DNA of 30,278 nt. Origin: an uncultured Lachnospiraceae bacterium. GTDB lineage: Bacteria; Bacillota_A; Clostridia; Lachnospirales; Lachnospiraceae. The stretch's first letter is position 1. Each line of letters starts with the position of its first letter. The notes under the pieces were generated by a model, which saw only the letters and a list, made by a program, of their open reading frames with translations, searched no databases and was not told the DNA's origin. The position numbers were made by a program, and so were the translations under genes. This document shows positions 14,916-23,385 of this stretch, in pieces. The DNA lies in assembly GCA_905207905.1 (NCBI GenBank), contig CAJLNC010000026.1, positions 1-30,278 on the forward strand, read 5' to 3'.

Positions 14916-17270
14916 TTATGCCTCATAGCTCAGACCAAACCATGCGCTGTATACGTTTCCGTCAGCATCCTGGTAAGCGTAGCTTCCAGAAGGAGACTGT
15001 GCCAGAACATCCTCTGCAATGTACTGATCCTTGTCGTATCCCGGAACATCGTTCGGAGATACGCAAACCGGATAAGTAGTTCCGTCAATATCAGTATCAT
15101 TTACAGCAATTACTTCGTTACAGGAAACCATGGTTACCGGAAGTTTTCCGGTGGGATTGTAAGCGCCGGTCAGAACATCTACCCGTGCCTTTACGGAAGT
15201 TCCGAAGGAACCGATCAGAGCGTCACAGTAGGGCTCTAAGTTGGTAAGGATCCAGGGGTTGGAGATGTTGATGGAACCGATCACGATACCGCCATTTGCA
15301 TGAACGGTCTCTGCCATCTCTGCCATATCATCAGCGTCCAGAACAGTAGTCACTTCTACCACTTCGCCGTCCTTCTCCTGAGTAGCCGGATCTACATGGT
15401 CTACTTCCACGCCGTCTACCAGCTCCAGAACTGCCATGTTCTCAGCAGACTGAGAAATTCCGCCGGGAACTACATCCAGGATCAGAATATCCGCATTCTC
15501 TTCGCTGTCTGCCATGGTGTAGCCAGCTGCCTCTACAGCTGCTGCCCACTTCTCCAGAGTCTCCTCGTTCTCACCGTCAGCGGTGAAAGATGCTACGAAT
15601 ACGCTCTTGGAAGTATCTGCCAGAGGAAGGGTTCCCTCATGGTTCTTCATCAGAACAACAGACTTCTGGTTCAGCTCAGTCTTCATAGCTTCCAGTGCTT
15701 CTGCATTCTCTTCTCCTACCGTCTTGCTTGCTGCTGCATCACGATAAGGATTCTCAAACATACCCATGTTCATGAATGCAGTCATACGGTTGGTGGTAGC
15801 ACGGTTAAATGCTTCCTCAGTCACCTGACCGGAAGTAACCGCTTCTGTTACATCCGTCAGATCTACCGGACCGAAACCATCGCCGATTACGTCACAGCCA
15901 TTGTTGATTGCTTTTGCGTAACGCTCTGCCGGAGTCAGATCCTCCGTTCCCCAGAACTGATTGGAAATGATATTGGAATCAGAGTTAACGAATCCGGTAA
16001 AGCCCATGGTATCTTTCAGGAGAGTCTGAAGAACAACGGGGCTGTAAGCGCTTCCCAGCTCCTCAAGAGGAATGTCCACGCCCTTGTAGCTCTGAGCTAC
16101 GCTTCTTGCATCGCCTGCAACGCGGCTGTAGCTGGGCATGATGCCTGCAACGCCTGCGTCAATAGCAGCCTGGAAACCAACCAGCTGATAATTCTCCAGA
16201 GAACCTTCGGTAGAGTAGATACGCCACTGACCCATTCCATAGTGAGACTCAAAACCGTTCTGAGCTGCGCCGTCTCCGGGGAAGTGCTTCATGATCAGAC
16301 CAACGTCTCCGTCCTGAGCACCGTCGGTACCATGCTGATATCCAACTACCAGAGCGTTGGCAATACCTGCCATTACTTCCGGAACCTCTGTGTAAGTACC
16401 GGAGTTACGGCTCCAACGGGGATCTGTGATCAGGTCAATCTGAGGACCGTACATCTGGCGGATACCCTTGGCATCCCAGATGGCTGCATCCAGCTCTGCA
16501 AATTTCTGGATCACATCATAGTTTTCATCTCCCATAGCTGCTGCTGCAAATCCCTGGGGTGCAGGATATCCGCTGAGCATGGGATTGGAAATCAGGTCAA
16601 AGGGAATATTCACTTCACCGTCTGTCACAGCTGCAAACTCTGCCATCATGTTCAGAGCATTGTTAAACAGTGCGCCAGTCTCGGTGTCGGTATCCTTACG
16701 GATAACGCCGGAACGGATATCTCCCTTGGTTACCGTGTCATAAGAAAATGCCTCAGCCATAGCTGCCATGGGATTTGCTTCTCCCTCGGTCTCAGCCTCA
16801 GTCTCCTCTTCCTCAACCGGCAGAGCCAGCAGCTGGGAGAGAACTACATTTCCTTCTTCATCGTAAACGCCGTCTTCTACTGTAGTAGCTCCCGGGCTTG
16901 CCACCAGGGCATTTTTCAGAAGACCGATACGCTGTTCCTGGCTCATCTTGCCAACCAGATCTGCCACACGCTCTTCTGTGGATAATCTCCAGTCCTCAAA
17001 TACATCCAGCTCCTGGTCATTATCGCTGTCCTTAAAATACTTGCCATCCTGCTGAATCACACCTACCAGAGTCACTCCAATGGTGGGACCATCCTCGTTC
17101 TCATAGAAAACAGGGGCCATGTACTCCTCCGGGCACTCGATTCCATCCTCCACAGTGTAGGGCGCAGCAATATATTCTTCTGCGGCCTCAGCTCCGGCTA
17201 CGGAAGCCAGGGACACTGTCATGGATGCAGCTGTCAGCACGCTGACAACCTTCTTCACATTGTTTTTCAT
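14916..17270 (-). CDS. Secreted GH3 beta-glycosidase
   Basis: This 784-residue enzyme has a signal peptide (cleavage near AGA|EA, residue 27) and no membrane anchor. The GH3 N-terminal barrel comes first, with KHFPGDG at 328-334 and the likely nucleophile Asp431 in GFVNSDS. The GH3 C-terminal alpha/beta domain follows from about 533 (QKSVVLMKNHEGTLPL). No Fn3-like domain is evident. An acidic insert rich in Glu and Ala lies near 152-166. GH3 enzymes remove terminal beta-glucose, xylose or N-acetylglucosamine, and the specificity cannot be read here. AAGGAGG lies six bases before the ATG. It sits just downstream of the AgrC/LytTR pair, past a terminator, and upstream of the exported orphan gene. 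Confidence 0.9.
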   Translation of the reverse strand: MKNNVKKVVSVLTAASMTVSLASVAGAEAAEEYIAAPYTVEDGIECPEEYMAPVFYENEDGPTIGVTLVGVIQQDGKYFKDSDNDQELDVFEDWRLSTEERVADLVGKMSQEQRIGLLKNALVASPGATTVEDGVYDEEGNVVLSQLLALPVEEEETEAETEGEANPMAAMAEAFSYDTVTKGDIRSGVIRKDTDTETGALFNNALNMMAEFAAVTDGEVNIPFDLISNPMLSGYPAPQGFAAAAMGDENYDVIQKFAELDAAIWDAKGIRQMYGPQIDLITDPRWSRNSGTYTEVPEVMAGIANALVVGYQHGTDGAQDGDVGLIMKHFPGDGAAQNGFESHYGMGQWRIYSTEGSLENYQLVGFQAAIDAGVAGIMPSYSRVAGDARSVAQSYKGVDIPLEELGSAYSPVVLQTLLKDTMGFTGFVNSDSNIISNQFWGTEDLTPAERYAKAINNGCDVIGDGFGPVDLTDVTEAVTSGQVTEEAFNRATTNRMTAFMNMGMFENPYRDAAASKTVGEENAEALEAMKTELNQKSVVLMKNHEGTLPLADTSKSVFVASFTADGENEETLEKWAAAVEAAGYTMADSEENADILILDVVPGGISQSAENMAVLELVDGVEVDHVDPATQEKDGEVVEVTTVLDADDMAEMAETVHANGGIVIGSINISNPWILTNLEPYCDALIGSFGTSVKARVDVLTGAYNPTGKLPVTMVSCNEVIAVNDTDIDGTTYPVCVSPNDVPGYDKDQYIAEDVLAQSPSGSYAYQDADGNVYSAWFGLSYEA

Positions 17271-17330
17271 ACTTGTCCTCCTTTGACACTATTGTTCCAT
17301 GAAACCAATGTACACCCCATCGGTTCATTG

Positions 17331-17359
17331 ATAATAAGATACCATACTTTTGCACAAAA
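17331..17359 (-). promoter_or_regulatory. Weak promoter candidate for the secreted GH3 gene
   Basis: TTTTGT (17354-17359), a 17-bp spacer and TATTAT (17331-17336) are present on the minus strand. The -35 overlaps the T-tract of the preceding terminator. The poor -35 suggests a need for activation, and repeats at 17391-17426 are candidates. Confidence 0.35.
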
Positions 17360-17377
17360 AAAAAGGGCGCCCCTTTT
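17355..17377 (-). terminator. Terminator after the AgrC-like kinase gene
   Basis: AAAAGGG and CCCTTTT form a short GC-cored stem on the minus strand (17361-17377), and about ten T residues follow. The stop of the kinase gene is 137 bases upstream. Confidence 0.75.
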
Positions 17378-17390
17378 GCAGGAACACCCG

Positions 17391-17426
17391 TTTTTTCGTC
17401 GCAATCGTTTTGTTTTTGTCGCGAAC
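17391..17426 (-). promoter_or_regulatory. GTCGC direct repeat, candidate regulator site
   Basis: TTTTCGTCGCAA and TTTTTGTCGCGA on the plus strand place GTCGC at 17398 and 17418, 20 bp apart. A weaker TTTTGCGTAA follows 22 bp later. The words match the repeats in front of the GH3-GH2-GPH operon at 26669-26700. A terminator lies between this site and the secreted GH3 gene, so a role there is less certain. Confidence 0.35.
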
Positions 17427-17513
17427 CACCTCTTATTTTGCGTAAGTGGAAATGTGTTTTGTGAAATATGCTGTTTTCACCGCGGACAAAAATTCCCGTT
17501 CCTTTTTTCCGCA

Positions 17514-18854
17514 TCAACGGTCATTTTTTGTTCCCATACGCATGGAAATAGTGAGACGAAAAATACCATTCTCCGCCTGAATCACTGCGCTGCCCCCATG
17601 AGTCTGGGCAATGGACATAATGGAGCTCAAACCGAATCCATGATGCTGCTCCTCCTCCTTGGTGGTCACCGGAATACCGTTCTGGAAGTTTAACTCATGC
17701 TCAAAATAATTTTCCGCCACCAGAATCACCATATCCTGATGTCTGGCCGATTTCAGGCAGATAAAGCGTTTCTCCGGATGTGCCACATTCTCCATACCTT
17801 CCAGTGCATTATCCATAATATTTCCAAAAAGCGCATAGATCTCCATTTCTGACAAAAAGGAAAACAGGGTTCCGTCAATAATATAGGTAAAGCGAATCTG
17901 ATTGGCGGAACAGATGATATTTTTCTCTGTCAGCACCACATCCAGACTCTTATTTCCCGAATCAATCACGGTATTATACTCATCAATGGAATCTCTCAGC
18001 CGGTTTAAATACTCCTGAAACTGGCGCTGTCCTTCCGCAGACTGAAGCCTTGCAATCTGATGCTTCAGATCGTGGCATTTAATCTGCAAAGACAAAATTC
18101 CTTTCCGGCTGATCTCATAATACTGCTGTTTGCTGCGGAGAAAGTTCTGCATACTGATATTCTCCTGCTGCTGCAGAACAAGGTAAGCGCTGGTAACCAG
18201 AAACGCATAGTTCACCAGACAGTACAAAAGCGCGGCCAGGAAAAACAGCACGTCCTCCCGGCTGTCATTGTTGCTTAGCAGCTGATAGGTAAACTCCAGA
18301 AGCATCTGACTGGAAAGCACCACCAAAAATAACGTATGAATATACTTTTTAGGAAATGTAATGGAATATTTTACCAAATGCCAGTAAAATCTGTGACAGC
18401 CAATGCTGATGGCGATATACAGCCCGTAGGAGAGCAGAGACTGAAAAGGACTTCCATTCACCCATCCTGCATCCTGGCTCACCGGAATGGTGGAGATCAA
18501 TTTCAGCGCATCCCAGCAAATTCGGTATACCGTCAGCACCATAATGCTGTTAAACACCGCCTCCTCCCTGGTCACCTGATAACAGCACCGGTAACAGATC
18601 ACATACACCAGCGTCAGGAGCATAATATATATGCTGTATCCAAAAGCCATGGGCAGCCGTTTGGTACAAAACTCCTCCAAAACGAAGCGTATGCACCAGC
18701 TGGTAAAACACAAAGCCCCGCCGCTGGCAAGAAGCTTCGCCGCCCAGGCCCGCTGTTTTTCTTCCCTCTGCCAGATCACCATCTGTATAAAAAAAATCAC
18801 TCCTGTGGAAATCCGCCAGTCAATCTGACGGATCCACCAAACTGACTCCATCAT
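17514..18854 (-). CDS. AgrC-like GHKL sensor histidine kinase
   Basis: This 446-residue kinase has about six hydrophobic segments in residues 10-225, a linker coiled coil, then His261 in CHDLKHQ. A GHKL-type ATPase domain follows, with N-box NIMDNALEG (345-353) and GFGLSS (406-411). This is the AgrC/CitA-like architecture that pairs with LytTR regulators, and its partner gene overlaps it by four bases (ATGA). In known agr systems the membrane part senses a cyclic peptide, but no agrB or agrD-like gene is visible in this window. The signal may be a sugar, a peptide made elsewhere or a membrane state. A terminator follows at 17355-17377. Confidence 0.9.
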   Translation of the reverse strand: MMESVWWIRQIDWRISTGVIFFIQMVIWQREEKQRAWAAKLLASGGALCFTSWCIRFVLEEFCTKRLPMAFGYSIYIMLLTLVYVICYRCCYQVTREEAVFNSIMVLTVYRICWDALKLISTIPVSQDAGWVNGSPFQSLLSYGLYIAISIGCHRFYWHLVKYSITFPKKYIHTLFLVVLSSQMLLEFTYQLLSNNDSREDVLFFLAALLYCLVNYAFLVTSAYLVLQQQENISMQNFLRSKQQYYEISRKGILSLQIKCHDLKHQIARLQSAEGQRQFQEYLNRLRDSIDEYNTVIDSGNKSLDVVLTEKNIICSANQIRFTYIIDGTLFSFLSEMEIYALFGNIMDNALEGMENVAHPEKRFICLKSARHQDMVILVAENYFEHELNFQNGIPVTTKEEEQHHGFGLSSIMSIAQTHGGSAVIQAENGIFRLTISMRMGTKNDR

Positions 18855-19555
18855 AAGCGTTTCCCCAGATAATTGATGAACCGCTGCTCGATCTCTTTCT
18901 GATGAGATTTGGAGATCTGGATCCTGACTCCGTTTACCTCCAGATAATCACTCTGGAGCCGCTTTACATGACGCATATTCACCAGATAAGAACGATTGCA
19001 TTGGATAAAATGATGGCCTTCCAGCTTCTTGCGCACCTCGCCAAGCTGTCCTCTCACCTTATAATCTCCCTGTTCTGTATGGTAGATCAGATCGTGATCA
19101 TACACTTCCACATAAAAAATACTGTTGGAGGTAATGCTCACAATCCCGTTGGAGGTTTTCAGAGCCAGCGTAATGTTCCGATAGTCATTGATCCGCTTAA
19201 TGGCCTTGTCCAGCACCCGGTCAATGGAAAACTGATCAATGGGCTTGATAATGAAATCCATGGCGTCCACCTCATATCCCCGGATGGCAAACTGCGCCAT
19301 ATGAGTCACAAAAATCAATTGCGCTTCTTTATTCACCATGCGGAGAAAGCGGGCCACATCCAATCCGTCCATCTCTCCCAGACGGATATCCAGGAACACA
19401 ATATTGTACAGTTCCCGGCTGCGGATAAATTCTACTCCGTCATGATAACGGTAAATAATATATTCTTCCTGCCGGGACTGAAAATAATGCTCCACAAAAT
19501 TTACCAGATCATCCATTTCCTGTTTGTCATCATCTACAACTGCAATCAGAAGCAT
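18851..19555 (-). CDS. LytTR-family response regulator
   Basis: This regulator of about 234 residues has a receiver domain (acidic VVDDD at 6-10, phospho-acceptor Asp56 in FLDIRLG, Lys in IIKPID) and a C-terminal LytTR DNA-binding domain. LytTR features are the HHFIQCNRSYLVNMRHVKRL run in two parts and the ending EVNGVRIQISKSHQKEIEQR. I start at 19555 because this gives the normal MLLIAVVDDD opening and has GGGGAAG upstream. An in-frame TTG at 19628-19630 has a perfect AGGAGG seven bases before it and would add 25 residues, so the start is not certain. It overlaps the kinase gene by four bases. LytTR regulators bind direct repeats about 21 bp apart; candidate sites occur in this window. Confidence 0.9.
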   Translation of the reverse strand: MLLIAVVDDDKQEMDDLVNFVEHYFQSRQEEYIIYRYHDGVEFIRSRELYNIVFLDIRLGEMDGLDVARFLRMVNKEAQLIFVTHMAQFAIRGYEVDAMDFIIKPIDQFSIDRVLDKAIKRINDYRNITLALKTSNGIVSITSNSIFYVEVYDHDLIYHTEQGDYKVRGQLGEVRKKLEGHHFIQCNRSYLVNMRHVKRLQSDYLEVNGVRIQISKSHQKEIEQRFINYLGKRL

Positions 19556-19676
19556 ACCATTCTTCCCCTTTTCCTTCTCTAAACCTTTTCCATCGCTCCC
19601 TTGATGTTGGGTGCAAAAGATGCCAGACAAACTGCTTCCTCCTACTCTCTCCTGCAATTTCTGCATCTTCCCGTAT

Positions 19677-19738
19677 TACAAAAACCGCCAAAGCCTATTT
19701 GGTCTTTTTTTATCTTCCCATATAGTCTTTGACGGTTT
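19677..19738 (-). terminator. Leader hairpin or terminator before the LytTR regulator gene
   Basis: AAACCGCCAAAGCCTAT (19682-19698) pairs with ATAGTCTTTGACGGTTT (19722-19738) over 17 positions with two mismatches. Five T residues follow on the minus strand (GGCGGTTTTTG). It lies inside the 200-base leader downstream of the promoter at 19759-19787. It could end read-through from the GPH gene or act as an attenuator for the regulator gene. Confidence 0.55.
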
Positions 19739-19758
19739 CTCCGCCATCTTATTATTTA

Positions 19759-19787
19759 ATTATAATATAAACCGGCTTATTTTACAA
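19759..19787 (-). promoter_or_regulatory. Promoter of the LytTR regulator-kinase unit
   Basis: TTGTAA (19782-19787), a 17-bp spacer and a perfect TATAAT (19759-19764) lie on the minus strand. The region is AT-rich, so chance is possible. Two AACGTT words lie just upstream at 19787-19792 and 19820-19825, 33 bp apart. The first, with flanks, matches the CcpA cre consensus with one mismatch. Confidence 0.6.
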
Positions 19788-19836
19788 ACGTTTCCTTTGT
19801 TTTTCCACAAAATCCGCAAAACGTTACTGTTTTTCC

Positions 19837-21399
19837 CTAGCGAAACTCCTTAGGCACCTGATCCATGGTCTGGTACATTGCCATAGCCTCTTCCATGGTC
19901 TTGCCCTGAGCAATCGCCGCTTTTCTGGCCGCATTCACTGCCTGGATCTCTTTCATCTTCTCGCCGGTAAGCGAATATCCCTTCATGGCGATCAGCGTTG
20001 CGATCCATGCCACCATAGGCACAATGCAGAACAGGGCAATCACCACCCAATTCATGCCGGGAGCATAGGGCGTCTCTGCGGCAGGAAGATCCTTCAGTCC
20101 GATAAAGGAAACTGCCAGCGCCACCACGGTAGTCGCCAAAGAGGACACCAGCTTGTCTACCAGGCTGAACAACGTTCCCATAATGCCGGGAATGTATTTT
20201 CCGGAACGGTAGGTCTCATAATCGGAGCAGTCAGCCACCATGGGGATGGGCATATCTGCTGTGGAATAATAAGCGCCGTAGCCGATGCCAAAGAAAATAA
20301 TAAACAGGATGGTGTACAGGTTAATGCCTCCCTCGCCAAAGAAGGAAAGATTGAAGGCCGGATTGCCCTGCTTCCAAAACAGCAGCAGACCCAGAACTCC
20401 CACATACATAATCAACGCCAGCCGCACATACTTCTCCAGGGAAGCCTTCTGTCCATGCTTCTGAGAAGTGCGGATGGTGAGCAAGAAGAAGGGAGCAGAA
20501 CAGGCATAACCCAGTACCATCATAGGCAGGTACAGTCCGTCATAATTTCCCATCATGGATCCGTAGAGCATACACAGCACAGATACGTTGGTGGCAATGG
20601 CCAGAGCCAGCTTACAGCCTGCTCCCGCAACCATCAGGCGCTGCATAGGCTTGTTCCCCTTGATGATCTGAATGTATTCGGAGATTTTCACTTTTTCAGC
20701 GCTCTCCCCGCCGATACCAAAGTACTTGGGCTGATCCTTCTCCCAGATACCAATTACCGCAAGTACGGTGAGCACAATCGAAATCAAAATGCCAAGAGGC
20801 GCAATGACACGGTAAAACTCTGCAGTATTGTAATCTCCTACATTAGAACGGATAATGGGAGCCAAAAACTGCATTACGCCCATACCGATGAGGCTGCCGA
20901 TGGTATTAAACAGCGTAAACATGGGCCGCTGTTTGGGATCGTTGGTGAGAACCGTCTGTCCGGAACGGGTACAGGAGGTCTGAAAGGTATAACCGATCAC
21001 CCAGATAAAGTACAGCACTACAAACATGACATACCGAAGCCACATCATGGTTTCCGGAATCATGGGTGTGAGCATGTACAGCACCAGAATACTCACTGCC
21101 ATAATCGCGTTTCCAAGAACCATGAAAGGACGGAACTTACCGAATTTGCCGCTGGTGCGGTCGATCATGGCTCCGATGATCGGATCCGTGATGGCGTCGC
21201 ACAGGCGCATGGCCGTCACCATAATAGTAGCAAATGCCATCAAAAGGCCCAGCACTCCATTGCCGAACATGGCAATGTAGGAGAGCACCAGAACAAAATA
21301 AACATTGGTGGCACCGTTATTCAATGGAAAAAGTGCCAGCTGATAAGGCTTGGCCCGATTGACAGCCTCCTGTCCGGCCGCCTTGGTGGTCTCTTTCAT
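19837..21399 (-). CDS. GPH-family sugar:cation symporter
   Basis: This 520-residue integral membrane protein has about twelve hydrophobic segments, of the glycoside-pentoside-hexuronide (MelB-like) family. The family signature is in the first third: DAITDPIIGAMIDRT then GKFRPFMVLG. Near the middle are FTLFNTIGSLIGMG and IWEKDQPKYFG. It would import a glycoside with sodium or protons. I start at 21399 (MKETTKAAGQ) because AAGGAG lies nine bases before it; an ATG 12 codons earlier lacks a site. It follows the GH2 gene by 45 bases, so the imported compound is probably the GH2 substrate. Beta-glucuronides, xylosides or galactosides are all possible. Confidence 0.9.
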   Translation of the reverse strand: MKETTKAAGQEAVNRAKPYQLALFPLNNGATNVYFVLVLSYIAMFGNGVLGLLMAFATIMVTAMRLCDAITDPIIGAMIDRTSGKFGKFRPFMVLGNAIMAVSILVLYMLTPMIPETMMWLRYVMFVVLYFIWVIGYTFQTSCTRSGQTVLTNDPKQRPMFTLFNTIGSLIGMGVMQFLAPIIRSNVGDYNTAEFYRVIAPLGILISIVLTVLAVIGIWEKDQPKYFGIGGESAEKVKISEYIQIIKGNKPMQRLMVAGAGCKLALAIATNVSVLCMLYGSMMGNYDGLYLPMMVLGYACSAPFFLLTIRTSQKHGQKASLEKYVRLALIMYVGVLGLLLFWKQGNPAFNLSFFGEGGINLYTILFIIFFGIGYGAYYSTADMPIPMVADCSDYETYRSGKYIPGIMGTLFSLVDKLVSSLATTVVALAVSFIGLKDLPAAETPYAPGMNWVVIALFCIVPMVAWIATLIAMKGYSLTGEKMKEIQAVNAARKAAIAQGKTMEEAMAMYQTMDQVPKEFR

Positions 21400-21444
21400 A
21401 AATAAAAGCTCCTTTCTTATCTTCGTTTCCGTCACTAGACGGGA

Positions 21445-23373
21445 TTACACCCAGTTGCTCTTCTGACGGTTTTTCTCCTTTTTCAGCCGATAAGCCGGAT
21501 TAGGAGCGTTTACTTTTTTAAATACGGCCTGATCCTTCTGATCGCCGGCCTGGGCCTCAATGCAGCTTACCGCCTCCAGAGGAACCTTAAAGGTCACGAT
21601 CCGGTCCGCATCTGCCTCTCCCACCAGCTTGCCGTTGCAGAACAGCTTCACATGGGGCTGGTTGGTATACACGGTGATCTTGGTGCTGCTTCCTGTCCGG
21701 TCTTCCATCCGTTTTCCTGCGATATGGACAAAAGGATCCTGGCTCCAGAATGCCTTATACAGATAGAAGCTGTCCTTTTTGATCTTCCGGTCAAAGGTTA
21801 CCAGACCCTTGTGATTCATTCCCGGCTCGCCGCCCTGATCTCTGGCGTCTGCAGCAAAATCGAACATATTCCACACATAATTCCCCCACATATAGGGATG
21901 ACGCTCAAAACAGCGGAGCATAAACTCATGATACTTGGCCTGATATTCCTCCGAATGATCCCCTCTCCTGGGCTTCTCCGAGTGAAGATTGGTCATGGCC
22001 TCGCAGCCATACTCCGAAAAACACAGCGGACGTTTGGGATATACCAGATGGAAGAAGTTAATCCACAGATCATTCAAAAACAGTCCCGGCACATACCAGC
22101 CCAGATACAGATTCCAGCCCACCAGGTCTGTAATATGCGCCACCTTGTTGAAAGGACCGCACATGGCATAGCAGGCAAGGGTGGTAAGGCGGGTGCTGTC
22201 CATCTCATGGCAGAGATCATTGAGCATTCTGTGGTTGTCCAGCATATCCTTCTTATCCTTGGTGGAAATCGTGATCTCATTGGACACGCCCCAGCAGACA
22301 ATGGATGCATGATGATAATTCTGAACGATCAGCTCTTTCATCTGAGATACGGTATTCTCCCGTCCCTTAGGCAAATGCTCGGAAATATAGGGGATCTCCG
22401 CCCATACTACGAAGCCCATCTCATCGCACTTATCATAAAAATACTGACTGTGCTGATAGTGAGCCAGACGGATGGAATTGGTTCCCATCTCCCGGATCAG
22501 CTCCAGATCCTGATCGTGTTCGTTGGCGCTCAAGGCATTTCCCAGAGCCTTTCGGTCCTGATGGCGGGAAACGCCCCGAAGAGGATAGCTGCGGCCGTTC
22601 AGGAAAAATCCCTTATCCTTGTCCACATAGAAAGAACGAAGCCCGAAGCGAAGCTGTACCTCATCCACCAGGATCCCGCCGTCCTTTAACTGCACCACAG
22701 CCGTATACAGATAGGGATCTGCAATGCCGTCCCATTTATGGGGATTATCCAGAGAAAGCACCGCCTTTGGGCCTTTTCCAAAGGCAGCTGCTTTTCCCTC
22801 CTGATCCAGGATCATCACTTCCACAGAAGCCTCCGGAGCATTGTTCCAGCTCTCCACAGTCACAGTGGCCTGATTCCCCTCCAGCACAGGAGTGAGCTTT
22901 ACTCCCTTGCCTCCATAAAAATCCATGTCAAAATGCTTTTTATTTACTACGATCAGCTTTACATCCCGGTAAATACCGCCATAGAAAGTAAAATCTGCTT
23001 TCTGGGGATATACATGGTCATTGACACTGTTGTCCACAGACACGGTAAGCTGGTTTTCTTTCTTAAGAAGCCCTGTCACCTCCACCCGGAAGGTGGAATA
23101 GCCGCCGTCATGATGGCAGCAGGCGGTTCCGTTTACTGTCACATCCGCAGTGGCGTTGACTCCGTCAAATTCCAGATACACGCACTCGTTTTCAGCGTCA
23201 AACTCCGGCGCCAAAAAAACAGTATCATAGGTGCAGGTACCCCGGAAATAATCATTTCCTCCGTCCTGCCCATCCAGATTGTTCCAGGTGTGGGGAAGGC
23301 GGATCCGGGTCTTAGTTTTCCCAGGAGCGGCAAACTGCCACTCCTGATTTAAGAGACTTTCCCGTCTTATCAT
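21445..23373 (-). CDS. GH2 beta-glycosidase, cytoplasmic
   Basis: This 642-residue glycoside hydrolase family 2 enzyme has the sugar-binding jelly-roll domain (about 1-145), the immunoglobulin-like domain (about 150-250) and the barrel domain (about 255-580). The family words are LRGVSRHQD (265-273), the acid/base Glu366 in GVSNEI, and the nucleophile Glu454 in FSEYG. There is no signal peptide, so it acts inside the cell. GH2 covers beta-galactosidase, beta-glucuronidase and beta-mannosidase, and the length and motifs do not decide between them. AAAGGAG lies four bases before the ATG, and only 12 bases separate it from the GH3 gene. The following GPH gene is its likely supply route. Confidence 0.92.
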   Translation of the reverse strand: MIRRESLLNQEWQFAAPGKTKTRIRLPHTWNNLDGQDGGNDYFRGTCTYDTVFLAPEFDAENECVYLEFDGVNATADVTVNGTACCHHDGGYSTFRVEVTGLLKKENQLTVSVDNSVNDHVYPQKADFTFYGGIYRDVKLIVVNKKHFDMDFYGGKGVKLTPVLEGNQATVTVESWNNAPEASVEVMILDQEGKAAAFGKGPKAVLSLDNPHKWDGIADPYLYTAVVQLKDGGILVDEVQLRFGLRSFYVDKDKGFFLNGRSYPLRGVSRHQDRKALGNALSANEHDQDLELIREMGTNSIRLAHYQHSQYFYDKCDEMGFVVWAEIPYISEHLPKGRENTVSQMKELIVQNYHHASIVCWGVSNEITISTKDKKDMLDNHRMLNDLCHEMDSTRLTTLACYAMCGPFNKVAHITDLVGWNLYLGWYVPGLFLNDLWINFFHLVYPKRPLCFSEYGCEAMTNLHSEKPRRGDHSEEYQAKYHEFMLRCFERHPYMWGNYVWNMFDFAADARDQGGEPGMNHKGLVTFDRKIKKDSFYLYKAFWSQDPFVHIAGKRMEDRTGSSTKITVYTNQPHVKLFCNGKLVGEADADRIVTFKVPLEAVSCIEAQAGDQKDQAVFKKVNAPNPAYRLKKEKNRQKSNWV

Positions 23374-23385
23374 AGTTCTCCTTTC

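Noticed and set aside
15300..16985. A 561-codon plus-strand open frame
   Set aside because: It lies antisense to the secreted GH3 gene, has no ribosome binding site, and reads as Cys/His/Ile-rich low-similarity sequence. It is a codon-bias shadow of the real gene.
19787..19825. The two AACGTT words as a LytTR site
   Set aside because: They are 33 bp apart rather than 20-22 bp and differ from the TGTCG words. A cre-like reading of the first is at least as good.
21652..22689. A 345-codon plus-strand open frame
   Set aside because: It is antisense to the GH2 catalytic domain, whose active-site motifs are intact on the minus strand.
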